From Rhodospirillaceae bacterium (lineage in GTDB: Bacteria > Pseudomonadota > Alphaproteobacteria > Rhodospirillales > 2-02-FULL-58-16), in NCBI GenBank assembly GCA_013349695.1, contig DUZD01000003.1, forward strand, positions 1-32,711: DNA of 32,711 bases. Direction: 5' to 3'. This document shows, piece after piece, positions 1 through 11,343 of the stretch. The notes beneath the pieces are model-generated. The model had not been told where the DNA came from and searched no databases. It saw nothing but the letters and a program-made list of their open reading frames with translations. The position numbers and the translations under genes are program-made. Position 1 is the first letter of the stretch, and every line of letters begins with the position of its first letter.

Positions 1-117
1 TCTCCCGGGGCGTCGAGAACGCTTGACGATGTACCCGCATCGCCGGCGCGTCCGCTCCTACCGGGAGAGCGGGAAAAGCGATCGTATGGGGTCAGGAATC
101 CCGCCGGGGTGTACTAG
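1..117 (-). repeat. Truncated (by window edge), diverged copy of the structured inverted-repeat element found at 32293-32564
   Basis: Positions 7-86 align to the reverse complement of 32325-32404 with roughly 12 mismatches in 80 nt (e.g. GGGGCGTCGAGAACGCTTGACGATGTACCCGCATCGCC vs GGGGCGTCGGGAACGCTTGACGATGTCCCTGCATCGCC, and identical CGGGAAAAGCGATCGTA). Stem TCTCCCGG (1-8)/CCGGGAGA (61-68). Ends with CTAG at 114-117, as in the other copy. Confidence 0.75.
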
Positions 118-356
118 CCGCTTTTGCCGGTCTTGGGCGGCGCCGCGGGGATACTTTTTCCGCAGCCCGCGTTCAGCCAAACGGTACAGATCTTGATCCA
201 ATTGTCGACGGCATCGATGCGCCGCACGCTCAAATCGGGAACGCTGTTGCAATAGACCTGCAGCGGCTTGCCGCTCGACGTTTGCTGCTCGGCCAAGGCC
301 GGCGCCGCGCCGACCGTTAGCAGTGTCAAGGCGGAACTCAGCAAAATTCGTTTCAT
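114..356 (-). CDS. Small predicted exported protein (signal peptide MKRILLSSALTLLTVGAAPALA, 3 Cys)
   Basis: ORF 114..419 (-); most plausible start at MKRILLSS (356). Classical signal peptide ending ALA; Cys residues in YCNS, KICTVW and GCGK contexts. Confidence 0.5.
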   Translation of the reverse strand: MKRILLSSALTLLTVGAAPALAEQQTSSGKPLQVYCNSVPDLSVRRIDAVDNWIKICTVWLNAGCGKSIPAAPPKTGKSG

Positions 357-510
357 GGTTCGAATCTCCATCGGAAAATGTCGCCGACAGCATAGACGTT
401 TCCCGCCGCGTTTTCTCAAGTGCCGCCGTCACCGGACTGGCGGCGGACGCGGCTATGGGCTATGGTCCGGCGGCCGTTGATCAACCTGGCCCGATCCCTT
501 CGGCCCGCCC

Positions 511-2061
511 ATGAGCGAACGCATCCTCATCATCGATTTCGGATCGCAAGTGACCCAGCTGATCGCCAGACGGGTGCGCGAAAGCGGCGTCTATTCGGAA
601 ATCCATCCCATCAACAAGGTCAGCGAACGCTCGATCCGGAATTTCGCCCCCAAGGCGGTGATCCTTTCGGGCGGGCCAGCGTCGGTGACCGACAGCGGCA
701 CGCCCAGGGCGCCGGACGCACTCTTCGCATTGGGTATTCCCGTGCTCGGCATTTGTTACGGGCAGCAGGCCATGGTCGAGCAGCTGGGCGGCAAAGTGGA
801 AAGCTCGGAACGGCGCGAATTCGGCCGCGCCCATGTCGAGGTGACGGACGACTGCGAGCTGTTCCACGGCGTCTGGGACAAAGGCGGCCGCCAGCCGGTG
901 TGGATGAGCCACGGCGACCGGGTCAGCGAGCCACCGGCCGGTTTTCGCTCCGTGGCGGCCTCCGAAGGCTCTCCTTACGCCGCCATCGCCAACGACGAGA
1001 AACATTTTTACGGCCTCCAGTTCCACCCGGAAGTGGTGCACACCCCGCATGGCGGCAACCTGCTCAGGAATTTCACCCATCGGGTGGCGGGATGCAAGGG
1101 CGATTGGACGATGGCCAGGTTCAAGGATGTCGAAATCGCCAAGATCCGCGAACAGGTGGGCGATGGTCGGGTCATTTGCGGCCTCTCCGGCGGCGTCGAT
1201 TCTTCGGTCGCCGCGATGTTGTTGTTCGAGGCCATAGGCGATCGGCTGATCTGCGTTTTCGTCGATACCGGGCTTTTGCGCCTGGGCGAGGCGGAACAGG
1301 TGGTGGAGATGTTCCGCGGCCACTACAACATCCCGCTGGTGCATCGCGACGCCGCGGCCTTGTTTTTGCGCCATCTCGAAGGCGTCGGCGCGCCGGAGAA
1401 GAAACGCAAGATCATCGGCGCCACCTTCATCGATGTCTTCGAAGAGGAAGCCGAAAAGGCCGGTGGCGCCGATTTTTTGGCGCAAGGGACGCTCTATCCC
1501 GACGTCATCGAATCGGTTTCCTTCGCCGGCGGCCCTTCCGCCACCATCAAGTCCCATCACAACGTCGGTGGCCTGCCGGAGCGGATGAGCTTGCGGCTGG
1601 TCGAACCCCTGCGCGAACTGTTCAAGGACGAGGTCCGGGAACTGGGCCGGCAACTGGGACTGCCGGAAACGTTCGTCGGCCGCCATCCCTTCCCCGGGCC
1701 GGGGCTGGCGATCCGTATCCCCGGCGCCATCACGGCGGAAAAACTCGACGTCCTGCGCAAGGCCGACGCCATCTACCTGGAAGAGATCCGATCGGCCGGC
1801 CTTTATGACGCCATCTGGCAGGCTTTCGCCCTGTTGCTGCCGGTGCGGACCGTCGGCGTCATGGGAGACGCCCGCACCTATGACTATGTCTGCGCGCTAC
1901 GCGCCGTCACCTCCACCGACGGCATGACCGCCGATTGCTACCATTTCGACAATGATTTCCTGGCCCGAGTGGCGGGCCGCATCGTCGGCGAGGTCAAGGG
2001 CATCAACCGGGTGGTCTACGACGTCACCTCGAAACCGCCGGCAACCATCGAGTGGGAATAG
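511..2061 (+). CDS. guaA: GMP synthase (glutamine-hydrolysing)
   Basis: [24 protein letters not shown]; GATase motif GICYGQQ; PP-loop [13 protein letters not shown]-term [11 protein letters not shown]. Confidence 0.97.
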   Translation: MSERILIIDFGSQVTQLIARRVRESGVYSEIHPINKVSERSIRNFAPKAVILSGGPASVTDSGTPRAPDALFALGIPVLGICYGQQAMVEQLGGKVESSERREFGRAHVEVTDDCELFHGVWDKGGRQPVWMSHGDRVSEPPAGFRSVAASEGSPYAAIANDEKHFYGLQFHPEVVHTPHGGNLLRNFTHRVAGCKGDWTMARFKDVEIAKIREQVGDGRVICGLSGGVDSSVAAMLLFEAIGDRLICVFVDTGLLRLGEAEQVVEMFRGHYNIPLVHRDAAALFLRHLEGVGAPEKKRKIIGATFIDVFEEEAEKAGGADFLAQGTLYPDVIESVSFAGGPSATIKSHHNVGGLPERMSLRLVEPLRELFKDEVRELGRQLGLPETFVGRHPFPGPGLAIRIPGAITAEKLDVLRKADAIYLEEIRSAGLYDAIWQAFALLLPVRTVGVMGDARTYDYVCALRAVTSTDGMTADCYHFDNDFLARVAGRIVGEVKGINRVVYDVTSKPPATIEWE

Positions 2062-2206
2062 GTTGTCTTCGCCGATCATCCGACAAGTTACCGGGAAACA
2101 GCCCCTTCAATGGTTTTCGCGAGTTACAAAGCTACCCCACGAGCGTTTGTCCGGCCGCGTGTTTGACTGGAACCTCGGCTCGGAATTCCAATGAAGAGGC
2201 ATAGAA

Positions 2207-3460
2207 ATGAAATCAAGCAAAGATGCCGCGGCGATGGGCAAAGCCGTGTTATCCGACTTATACGACGTCAACCTAGACTCGTTGCCCGAGGCGCTTTCGC
2301 GAGCTCATCTGGCGAGCAGTCAACCGGACCGCAATCTTGCCCTTGCTAACCACCTGTATGGCAGAATCGTGTCAAAAATTAAAATGCACCACGACGCCGG
2401 CAAGACAGTAGATATCTACGGGCCGGAGTGGTCTAGACAGAAAGCGAATGTTCAAAAGGCGGCCGAGGCGCATGCTCGAATCATCATCGACACGTACGGA
2501 CCGAATTACGCCTTCCCGAATAAGTACCCGGACCAAAACGCCAAAGTCATCGAGGCTGGCGCCGTGGACCTTTATTTTCTCGTCATCGACGGCGAGTTTG
2601 TTGGAACAACCTGCTTGTGCGATCAAGGAGAGATGAGAGCCGAGCTAGGGCGCTCGGCCGCCATTCGGCCGCGTGTCGGCAATACCATAATTCAAGACCT
2701 GAGCATTCTGGAATGGCTGCTGAATGACCGCGTATCCGACAAGTACCACACATTATTCACAACGCTTCGAACCGCGCCGGATCAGGATATCGGCTTGGAG
2801 CAACCGATGCGGGGCGGACAGGCGATAACAAGTCAATGGCAAAAGTTTCCCGAGCTGTTCGTCAACGGTACCGCACCGCTTTACTCGCTTTACTGTAAGC
2901 ACGGCAGCCTTGAGCAGTTCACCATCGCACAAATTACCCGAGCCGAATTTCAGACTGTACCCCTCTTCATCGCCGATGAGACCGATCGTCTGTTCGTTCG
3001 GCGGTGGCACGCGTTCTATGGGCTGGACGAGCCGCCCGCGGGAAACGTGGCCGAAGCGCCCCTCGTGGAAGCTCGTGTCCAAGTTCATGCGCCCCCTGAC
3101 CACTCCAGCATTTTCAAATTCGTATATGCCGCCATGACGTTTGGCGATGGGGCGATCGACGAACACGGCGAATCGATCGAAACTTACTTCACCAAGGAAG
3201 TTCCGTTTATCCAGGCAGCGGTGCCAATTGGCGACAACTCGATAGATGTCCAAAGGCAACTTCGAGATGCCGGCTTTCAGGCTTTCGGATATGAACCGGC
3301 AAATAATTTCCGGCCCGCCCATCTGTTCTTCGGAAAGGTAAGGCCCGGAAACAAGGTCGTTCCAACAAACTGGACGGTAGAGAGCGAGGCTCATCCATAT
3401 TGGACGGGCGAACTCGCAAACCACGCGGCACGAATTGAAAAAGCGTGGCAATCGATGTGA
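2207..3460 (+). CDS. Hypothetical protein, possible GNAT-like acyltransferase
   Basis: 417-aa ORF; segment ELGRSAAIRPRVGNTIIQDLSILEWLL is reminiscent of an acyl-CoA-binding GNAT motif; no firm family match by eye. Confidence 0.55.
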   Translation: MKSSKDAAAMGKAVLSDLYDVNLDSLPEALSRAHLASSQPDRNLALANHLYGRIVSKIKMHHDAGKTVDIYGPEWSRQKANVQKAAEAHARIIIDTYGPNYAFPNKYPDQNAKVIEAGAVDLYFLVIDGEFVGTTCLCDQGEMRAELGRSAAIRPRVGNTIIQDLSILEWLLNDRVSDKYHTLFTTLRTAPDQDIGLEQPMRGGQAITSQWQKFPELFVNGTAPLYSLYCKHGSLEQFTIAQITRAEFQTVPLFIADETDRLFVRRWHAFYGLDEPPAGNVAEAPLVEARVQVHAPPDHSSIFKFVYAAMTFGDGAIDEHGESIETYFTKEVPFIQAAVPIGDNSIDVQRQLRDAGFQAFGYEPANNFRPAHLFFGKVRPGNKVVPTNWTVESEAHPYWTGELANHAARIEKAWQSM

Positions 3461-3687
3461 CGGAATGAAGCTTGGCATGAGCGGAGATTGGCACGAAGGC
3501 CGCCGAGAAGAATTCGACCGCGCCGAATTGGCGGCAAGCTATGGACCCGCCCGCTGTGAGCTGGATCAGACCGCCTGGCCATCCGCCGGCGGGATAACGC
3601 CGGCATCGCCTTCGCCAGCCTGAAGCCTTATATATCAACCAGGATCCGGTGCCGGCCGCCGGGGAGCCAAGACGCAACCACGAGCCG

Positions 3688-3738
3688 TTAGAGTGCGATC
3701 ATTTCAAATTGAATAAATTTGAAATGATCGCACTCTAA
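3688..3738. repeat. Perfect hairpin/palindromic repeat, 23-bp arms, 5-nt loop
   Basis: TTAGAGTGCGATCATTTCAAATT-GAATA-AATTTGAAATGATCGCACTCTAA. Confidence 0.92.
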
Positions 3739-3749
3739 TTCATATACTT

Positions 3750-3798
3750 TAGGGTCTTATCGTCCTGGATCGTTTCGATCCAGGACGATAAGACCCTA
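3750..3798. repeat. Second perfect hairpin, 23-bp arms, 3-nt loop, immediately upstream of the ABC transporter
   Basis: TAGGGTCTTATCGTCCTGGATCG-TTT-CGATCCAGGACGATAAGACCCTA; ends 14 nt before ATG at 3813. Confidence 0.92.
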
Positions 3799-3812
3799 GC
3801 GGACGAGAGACG

Positions 3813-5729
3813 ATGAGAGCCAATAACATGGGCCCGCCGGCGGCGGGTCCGCGCAGTGATATCAAGACGATCAGAACCCTGCTGCCCTATCTCTGGCCCA
3901 AGGGCGAGGTGGAATTGCGCATCAGGGTGGTCGTCGCCATAGGGTTTCTGGTTGCGGCCAAGCTCGCCAACGTCACCGTTCCGGTTTTCTACAAGTACGC
4001 CGTCGACGCCCTCGACGGCGGGACGCAGGCGGTGGTCGCGGTGCCGGTGTTCATGTTGGTCGCCTACGGCCTGGCGAGGGTCATGGCGCTGGCTTTCGGC
4101 GAGCTCCGCGACGCCGTCTTCGCCAAGGTCGCCCAACGGGCCATCCGCTTGGCGGCGCTCAAGACCTTCCGCCATTTGCACCGGCTCAGCTTGCGTTTTC
4201 ATCTCGACCGCAAGACCGGCGCCGTCAGCCGCGCCATCGATCGCGGCACCGAGGGCATTGAGTTCCTGCTCAATTTCATGCTGTTCAACATCCTACCGAC
4301 CTTGTTCGAGATCTTCCTGGTCTGCGCCATCCTGTGGGTGCTGTTCGGCCCTAGCTTCGCCGCCGTCACCTTCGTCGCCATCGCCGGCTACATCGCCTGG
4401 ACCATGACGGTGACCGAATGGCGCATCAAGTTCCGCCGCGCCATGAACGAGGCCAACAACGAAGCCAACACCAAGTCCGTGGACTCCTTGCTCAATTACG
4501 AAACCGTCAAGTACTTCGGCAACGAGGCCCACGAGGAGCGGCGCTTCGACGCCGGCCTCAGGTGTTACGAGACCGCCTCGGTGAAAAGCAAAACCTCGCT
4601 CGGCCTACTCAACATCGGCCAGGGGGCGATCGTCTCGCTCGGCCTGGTCGTCGTCATGCTGATGGCCGGCGCCGGCGTCACCGGCGGCGCCATGACCATC
4701 GGCGACTTCGTTCTCGTCAATACTTACCTGATCCAGCTTTTCATGCCCTTGGGTTTCCTCGGCTTCGTCTACCGGGAGATCAAGCGCTCTCTCACCGACA
4801 TGGAGAACATGTTCGCACTTTTGCGGGAGCAGGCGGAGATCGAGGACGCCCCCAGCGCCGGGCCGCTTCAACTTGACGGCGCCCGGGTGGCCTTCGAAGG
4901 CGTTTCGTTCGCTTACGATCCCAGGCGGCAGGTGCTGAAAGACGTCACCTTCACGGTGTCCGCCGGCAGTACCGTCGCCATCGTCGGCGCCAGCGGCTCC
5001 GGCAAGTCGACCATCTCGCGCATCCTGTTCCGCTTTTACGACGCCGGCGCCGGACGCGTCCTCATCGACGGCCAGGACATCCGCGGTGTGACGCAAGAAT
5101 CCCTGCGCGCTGCCATCGGCATGGTCCCCCAGGACACGGTGCTGTTCAACGACAGCATTTACTACAACATCGCCTACGGCCGCTGCGGGGCCAGCCCGTC
5201 GGAGGTCGAAGAGGCGGCGAAGATGGCCCGCATCCACGATTTCGTCATGTCTCTTCCCGACGGATATCAGAGCATCGTCGGCGAACGCGGCCTGAAGCTC
5301 TCGGGCGGTGAAAAACAGCGCGTCGCCATCGCCCGCGCCATCCTGAAAAAACCCCGCATCCTGCTCTTCGACGAGGCGACTTCGGCGTTGGACAGCCGCA
5401 CCGAGAAGGAAATCCAGAAATCGCTCGCCGAGGTCTCGTCCGGCCGCACGACGCTGGTCATCGCCCACCGGCTGTCGACGGTGGTGGACGCCGACGAGAT
5501 CGTGGTCCTCGAGGCCGGCCGCGTCGCCGAACGCGGAAGCCACGCCGATCTCCTCGGCCGCAAGGGCCGTTACGCCGAGATGTGGGCGCGCCAGCAAGAG
5601 GCCGAGCAGGCGCGCCAGGTCTTGGTGAAGACGGGCGAGGCGGACGGCCCCGGCGGCGGCGATGCGGAAGAAACCGTGGAGGCCATAAAGGACGGTGGCG
5701 TTTCCGTAGCGGCCGAGGCGGCTGTATAG
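3813..5729 (+). CDS. ABC transporter ATP-binding/permease, Atm1/HMT1 type (Fe-S/glutathione-type exporter)
   Basis: N-terminal TM domain; NEANTKSVDSLLNYETVKYFGNE is typical of the Atm1 family; Walker A GASGSGKST, signature LSGGEKQR, Walker B ILLFDEATSALD. Confidence 0.92.
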   Translation: MRANNMGPPAAGPRSDIKTIRTLLPYLWPKGEVELRIRVVVAIGFLVAAKLANVTVPVFYKYAVDALDGGTQAVVAVPVFMLVAYGLARVMALAFGELRDAVFAKVAQRAIRLAALKTFRHLHRLSLRFHLDRKTGAVSRAIDRGTEGIEFLLNFMLFNILPTLFEIFLVCAILWVLFGPSFAAVTFVAIAGYIAWTMTVTEWRIKFRRAMNEANNEANTKSVDSLLNYETVKYFGNEAHEERRFDAGLRCYETASVKSKTSLGLLNIGQGAIVSLGLVVVMLMAGAGVTGGAMTIGDFVLVNTYLIQLFMPLGFLGFVYREIKRSLTDMENMFALLREQAEIEDAPSAGPLQLDGARVAFEGVSFAYDPRRQVLKDVTFTVSAGSTVAIVGASGSGKSTISRILFRFYDAGAGRVLIDGQDIRGVTQESLRAAIGMVPQDTVLFNDSIYYNIAYGRCGASPSEVEEAAKMARIHDFVMSLPDGYQSIVGERGLKLSGGEKQRVAIARAILKKPRILLFDEATSALDSRTEKEIQKSLAEVSSGRTTLVIAHRLSTVVDADEIVVLEAGRVAERGSHADLLGRKGRYAEMWARQQEAEQARQVLVKTGEADGPGGGDAEETVEAIKDGGVSVAAEAAV

Positions 5730-5775
5730 GCCGGCGGGAACGGCTCGGCGCTTGCCAAAACCGAACGCCGGAGCA

Positions 5776-6900
5776 TCATTCCGCCGCCTTGGTCTCAGCC
5801 TCCTCGCGCATGATCCAGCCACCACCCAATAGACTTTCGCCATCATAAAAAACGCAGGCCTGACCGGCGGCGGCGGCGGCGAAGGGCTCATCAAGCATGA
5901 CTTCGGCACTGGCGCCGGCGCAGGCGACGATGGCCGGCACCGCCGCCATCGCCGAGCGCAGCTTGACGGAAACGCGAAGCCGCCGCGCCGGCGGCTCCCC
6001 GGGGCCCAGCCAGTTGACGCCGCGTAAATTGACATGGTTCCCGAGTAGCGCCCGTCTGGGTCCGACCACGACCCGCGCCGCCGCCGGCTCCAGGCGGACG
6101 ACGTAGAGAGGCCTAGGCGCCGAAACCCCAAGCCCCCGGCGCTGGCCGATGGTGAAATGGACGATGCCCCGGTGGCGGCCCAGGACCCGGCCTTCGAGAT
6201 CGACGATGTCGCCGGGGCGGCGAGCCTCGGGACGCAGTTTTTCGACGACGCCGGCGTAGTCGCCTTCGGGGACGAAACAGATATCCTGGCTGTCGGGCTT
6301 GGCGGCGACGGAAAGATGGAAGCGGCGGGCCAGTTCGCGGACCCGCTCCTTGGCCAGATCGCCAAGGGGGAAGCGCAGGAATTCGAGCTGCTGGCGCGTC
6401 GTGGCAAAGAGAAAATAACTCTGATCGCGGCTCTCGTCGGCGGCGCGCAGCAGTTCGGCGCCGTCCGGGCCCATCCCGCGCCGGACGTAATGGCCGGTGG
6501 CCAGCGCATCGGCGCCCAGTTCCCTGGCGGTCCGCAAAAGATCGCCGAACTTGACCGTCTCGTTGCAGCGGACGCAGGGGATCGGGGTTTCGCCCCGAAG
6601 GTAGGATTCGGCGAAATCGTCGATCACCGAGGTCCGGAATCGGTCCTCGTAGTCGAGCACGTAATGGGGGATGCGCAAGGCGGCGGCGACGTGCCTGGCG
6701 TCATGGATGTCCTGGCCGGCGCAGCACGAGCCCGGCTTCGCCACCGCTTGGCCGTGGTCGTAAAGCTGCAGGGTGACGCCGACGACGTCATAGCCTTCGC
6801 CGGCCAACAGCGCGGCCGTCGCCGAACTGTCGACGCCGCCGGACATGGCGACGACGACGCGGGTCTCGGAAGGCGCCTTGTCGATGCCGAGGGTGTTCAT
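5776..6900 (-). CDS. mnmA: tRNA-specific 2-thiouridylase MnmA
   Basis: [59 protein letters not shown]. Start set to [12 protein letters not shown] (6900) rather than the ORF start at 7002. Confidence 0.95.
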   Translation of the reverse strand: MNTLGIDKAPSETRVVVAMSGGVDSSATAALLAGEGYDVVGVTLQLYDHGQAVAKPGSCCAGQDIHDARHVAAALRIPHYVLDYEDRFRTSVIDDFAESYLRGETPIPCVRCNETVKFGDLLRTARELGADALATGHYVRRGMGPDGAELLRAADESRDQSYFLFATTRQQLEFLRFPLGDLAKERVRELARRFHLSVAAKPDSQDICFVPEGDYAGVVEKLRPEARRPGDIVDLEGRVLGRHRGIVHFTIGQRRGLGVSAPRPLYVVRLEPAAARVVVGPRRALLGNHVNLRGVNWLGPGEPPARRLRVSVKLRSAMAAVPAIVACAGASAEVMLDEPFAAAAAGQACVFYDGESLLGGGWIMREEAETKAAE

Positions 6901-7006
6901 GTGGGAAATATAGGTCTCGGAGCCTGTTTGGGAAGTCATAAACCTTGTGACTTCGCTCGGTTCCGTCAAACGCCGGGCGCTTTCACGGTATCCTCCCAGC
7001 AAGGTT

Positions 7007-7648
7007 TCAAAGACTCTTCGCGGCCCGCAAAAAAGCGCCTATTTTCTCCGCGTTTTTGACCCCCGGCTGGTCTTCGACGCCGGACGAAACGTCGACCGCG
7101 GCGGCGCCGCTGATATCGACCGCGGCGGCAAGGTTGCCGGTATCGATGCCGCCGGCCAGCAACCATGGCAGCCGCCAGCTTGCGCCGCTGATCAACCGCC
7201 AGTCGAAAACGAGAGCGTTGCCGCCGGGCCGCTCGGCGCCTTCGGGCGGCTTGGCGTCGAACAGCAGCAGGTCGGCAACGTCTTCGTACGTCCGCGCTTT
7301 TTCGATGTCCTCGGGTCCCGAAACGGCGATGGCCTTGATCACGCCGAGACCGAAACGGTCCTTGATTTCCCTGACCCGTCGAGGGTGTTCATCACCGTGA
7401 AGTTGCAGGAAATCCAGCGGCGTCCGGGAAAGGATCGTCCGCAAGGCCTGGTCATCGGCATCGACCACCAGTCCCACCTTGGCGATGCCTTCGGGAACGG
7501 CGGCGGCAAGCTCGCCGGCTTCGTCCGGCGTCACGCGGCGCGGCGATGGCGGGAAAAAAACAAAACCGAGATAAGCGGCGCCGCCATCGACGGCGGCGGC
7601 CACCGTCTCGGCCGTCCCGAGGCCGCAGATCTTGACGTCAACCTGCAT
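7007..7648 (-). CDS. trpF: Phosphoribosylanthranilate isomerase
   Basis: [51 protein letters not shown]. Confidence 0.95.
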   Translation of the reverse strand: MQVDVKICGLGTAETVAAAVDGGAAYLGFVFFPPSPRRVTPDEAGELAAAVPEGIAKVGLVVDADDQALRTILSRTPLDFLQLHGDEHPRRVREIKDRFGLGVIKAIAVSGPEDIEKARTYEDVADLLLFDAKPPEGAERPGGNALVFDWRLISGASWRLPWLLAGGIDTGNLAAAVDISGAAAVDVSSGVEDQPGVKNAEKIGAFLRAAKSL

Positions 7649-7846
7649 CGGCGATTCCCTTGGCGATCTTTAATGCCGCATCGGCGGCGGCGGTGGAACC
7701 AAACAACCAAAATCGAGACAGCAAAGACATTCTCTCATGCCCAGCCAAGAAAGAAATAAGCTTTGATAGATTCCCATATATGGATTAGGTCATGTACTCA
7801 TTAATTTTTTGGAACGCCAATAATTCAATGAGCTAAGAGGAACGCG

Positions 7847-8061
7847 GGTAACATCGGCAAAACACCGGGCGAACTCATGCCAGATGGCGGACCCGCCAAT
7901 TCCCCGCCTTCCTATCGCGTCATTCCCGCGAAAGCGGGAATTCAGGATTATCAAGAGGCTACTGGATTCCGGCTCGGCGCTCCGCGCCGTCCGGAATGAC
8001 ACCGGGAGGATAGTCCGACGCCTTTTCGAACCGGCTTGCCCGGTGTTTTGCCGATGTTACC
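7847..8061. repeat. MITE-like element with 24-bp perfect terminal inverted repeats enclosing another palindromic repeat
   Basis: GGTAACATCGGCAAAACACCGGGC (7847-7870) and its exact reverse complement GCCCGGTGTTTTGCCGATGTTACC (8038-8061). Confidence 0.85.
7919..8000. repeat. GTCATTCCCGCGAAAGCGGGAAT-type dispersed palindromic repeat
   Basis: GTCATTCCCGCGAAAGCGGGAATTCAGG...CTGGATTCCGG...CCGGAATGAC; resembles a repeat common in proteobacterial intergenic regions. Confidence 0.8.
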
Positions 8062-8157
8062 AAGCCTGCCCATAACATAATGATTCTTACACCAAAACCC
8101 GGGTACCCTGTCGTCAAATCACAAGGTCATCTGGGCAATGCTTTCTTAGTTCGACGG

Positions 8158-8182
8158 GCAATCGATCCACTGGATCGATTGC
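8158..8182 (+). terminator. Hairpin followed by T-run (possible terminator or regulatory hairpin upstream of trpB)
   Basis: GCAATCGATCCA-C-TGGATCGATTGC then TTTT. The one-base spacer is too short for an unpaired loop, so the real hairpin would open some inner pairs. Confidence 0.4.
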
Positions 8183-8320
8183 TTTTCCGTCTCACCCTTC
8201 AGCGTGTAGAAAATTTCTCCGTTTTTCCATGAATTTGTGGTTTATTACCCGCCTCGCAAACCGGAGAAGGGAGGGAACGGCTGCTTTCCCAAGCCGAGGC
8301 GGGAACAAAAATCCGGGCAA

Positions 8321-9546
<1,226 letters not shown>

Positions 9547-9547
<1 letters not shown>

Positions 9548-10389
9548 TGCCGGAAACCCGCATCGATCGCCGTTTCGCCGTCTTAAGGAGAGAAAACCGC
9601 GGTGGCTTGGTGGTCTTTGTGACGGCGGGCGATCCCGATCCGCGAACGTCGGCGGAAATCCTGCGGGGTCTTCCCGCCGCCGGCGCCGATTTTATCGAAC
9701 TGGGCATGCCGTTCAGCGATCCGATGGCCGACGGCCCGGCCATCCAGATGAGTTCCCAGCGGGCCCTAAAAAGCGGCGCGACATTGAAAACGACCCTCGA
9801 ACTGGTCGCCGATTTCCGCCAACGCGACAGCGAAACGCCGATCATCCTCATGGGTTATTACAATCCGATTTATATTTTCGGCGTCGACGCTTTCTTGAGC
9901 GAGGCGAAAGCCGCCGCCGTCGACGGCTTGATCATCGTCGACCTGCCGCCGGAAGAGGAAAATGAGATCTGCCTGCCGTCGCGAATGGCGGGAATCGACT
10001 TCATCTATTTGACGGCGCCGACCACCGACGAGATCAGGTTGCCCAGGGTGGTCAAAAACGCCAGCGGTTTCGTCTATTATGTTTCCATCACCGGCATTAC
10101 CGGCACCGCCTCGGCGCGGATCGAGGACGTCCGCAAGGCGGTCGAACGCCTGCACCGCCATACCGACCTTCCCATCGCCGTCGGTTTCGGCATCAAGACG
10201 CCGGAGCAGGCGGCCGGGGTTGCCGCCGTCGCCGACGCCGCCGTCGTCGGATCGGCCCTGATCGGCAAGGTAACGGAAAATCTGGACGAGGACGGAAAGG
10301 CTCGTCCCGGCCTGACCAACGCGGTGCTGGATTTTACCGCCGAATTGGCCAAGGGTGTGCGCGGCGCAAGGGTGAAAGGGGCAGCTTGA
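9547..10389 (+). CDS. trpA: Tryptophan synthase alpha chain
   Basis: [73 protein letters not shown] overlaps the trpB stop (TGATG). Confidence 0.96.
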
Positions 10390-11343
10390 ATGAATTGGCT
10401 TAAGAACCTGGTCCGGCCGAAGCTGAGGGAACTTGTCGGCAGGCAGAAGGGAACCGCCGGCAACCTCTGGCGCGATTGCCCCGAATGCGAGGGGATGATT
10501 TTTCACAGCGATCTGGAGAAGGATCACTGGGTTTGCCGGTTCTGCGGCCATCACATGCGTCTGGAGGCCGGAAAACGGCTGGTAATGTTGTTTGATGAAG
10601 ACGCCTATCAGACCGTCGAACTGGACGCCGTGCCGACCGATCCCCTGAAGTTCCGCGACCGCAGGAAATACACCGAGCGCATGAAAGAGGCGCAGAACCG
10701 AACCGGCGAGACCGACGCCCTGATCGTCGCGCACGGAAAAATGGGCGGCTTCAATGTCGTCATCGCGGCCCTGGATTTCTCCTTCATGGGCGGTTCCATG
10801 GGTGTTGCCGTCGGTCAAGGGTTGCTGACGGCGGCCCGCTTGGCGGTGGTCCAGGACGCATCGCTGATCGTGGTACCGTCTTCCGGCGGCGCCCGCATGC
10901 AGGAAGGCATTCTCTCGCTCATGCAAATGGCCCGGACGACCATCGCCGTCGAGGAGGTCCGTGAAGCCGGCCTGCCCTATATCGTGGTCCTCGCCGATCC
11001 AACCACTGGCGGCGTAACGGCCTCGTTCGCCATGCTGGGCGACATCGCCATCGCCGAACCGGGAGCCATCATCGGTTTCGCCGGCGCCCGTGTCATCGAA
11101 CAGACCATCCGCGAAAAGTTGCCCGAGGGTTTTCAGCGGGCTGAATACCTGCTCGACCATGGCATGATCGACATGGTGGTTCATCGCCACGAATTGCGCG
11201 ACACTTTGATTCGCGTCATCGGCCTTCTGCGCAACACCGTTCCGGCGGCTGATGTCGCCTCCATTCCCGCCGCCGCCGAAACGCCCGCCGCCAATCCGGC
11301 CCCCTCCGAGGACCACCCAGCCGAGGACCGTCCAACTGAGTAG
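10390..11343 (+). CDS. accD: Acetyl-CoA carboxylase carboxyltransferase subunit beta
   Basis: Zn ribbon [85 protein letters not shown]. Confidence 0.96.
   Translation: MNWLKNLVRPKLRELVGRQKGTAGNLWRDCPECEGMIFHSDLEKDHWVCRFCGHHMRLEAGKRLVMLFDEDAYQTVELDAVPTDPLKFRDRRKYTERMKEAQNRTGETDALIVAHGKMGGFNVVIAALDFSFMGGSMGVAVGQGLLTAARLAVVQDASLIVVPSSGGARMQEGILSLMQMARTTIAVEEVREAGLPYIVVLADPTTGGVTASFAMLGDIAIAEPGAIIGFAGARVIEQTIREKLPEGFQRAEYLLDHGMIDMVVHRHELRDTLIRVIGLLRNTVPAADVASIPAAAETPAANPAPSEDHPAEDRPTE

Noticed and set aside
420-1808. 462-aa plus and 401-aa minus ORFs over guaA
   Set aside because: guaA is unequivocal in its frame; these are GC-driven overlapping frames.
4605-6509. 634-aa minus-strand ORF
   Set aside because: Shadow frame covering antisense of the ABC transporter and an off-frame of mnmA; no coherent domains.
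6157-7059. 300-aa plus-strand ORF antisense to mnmA
   Set aside because: MnmA motifs are unambiguous on the minus strand; this frame lacks family signatures.
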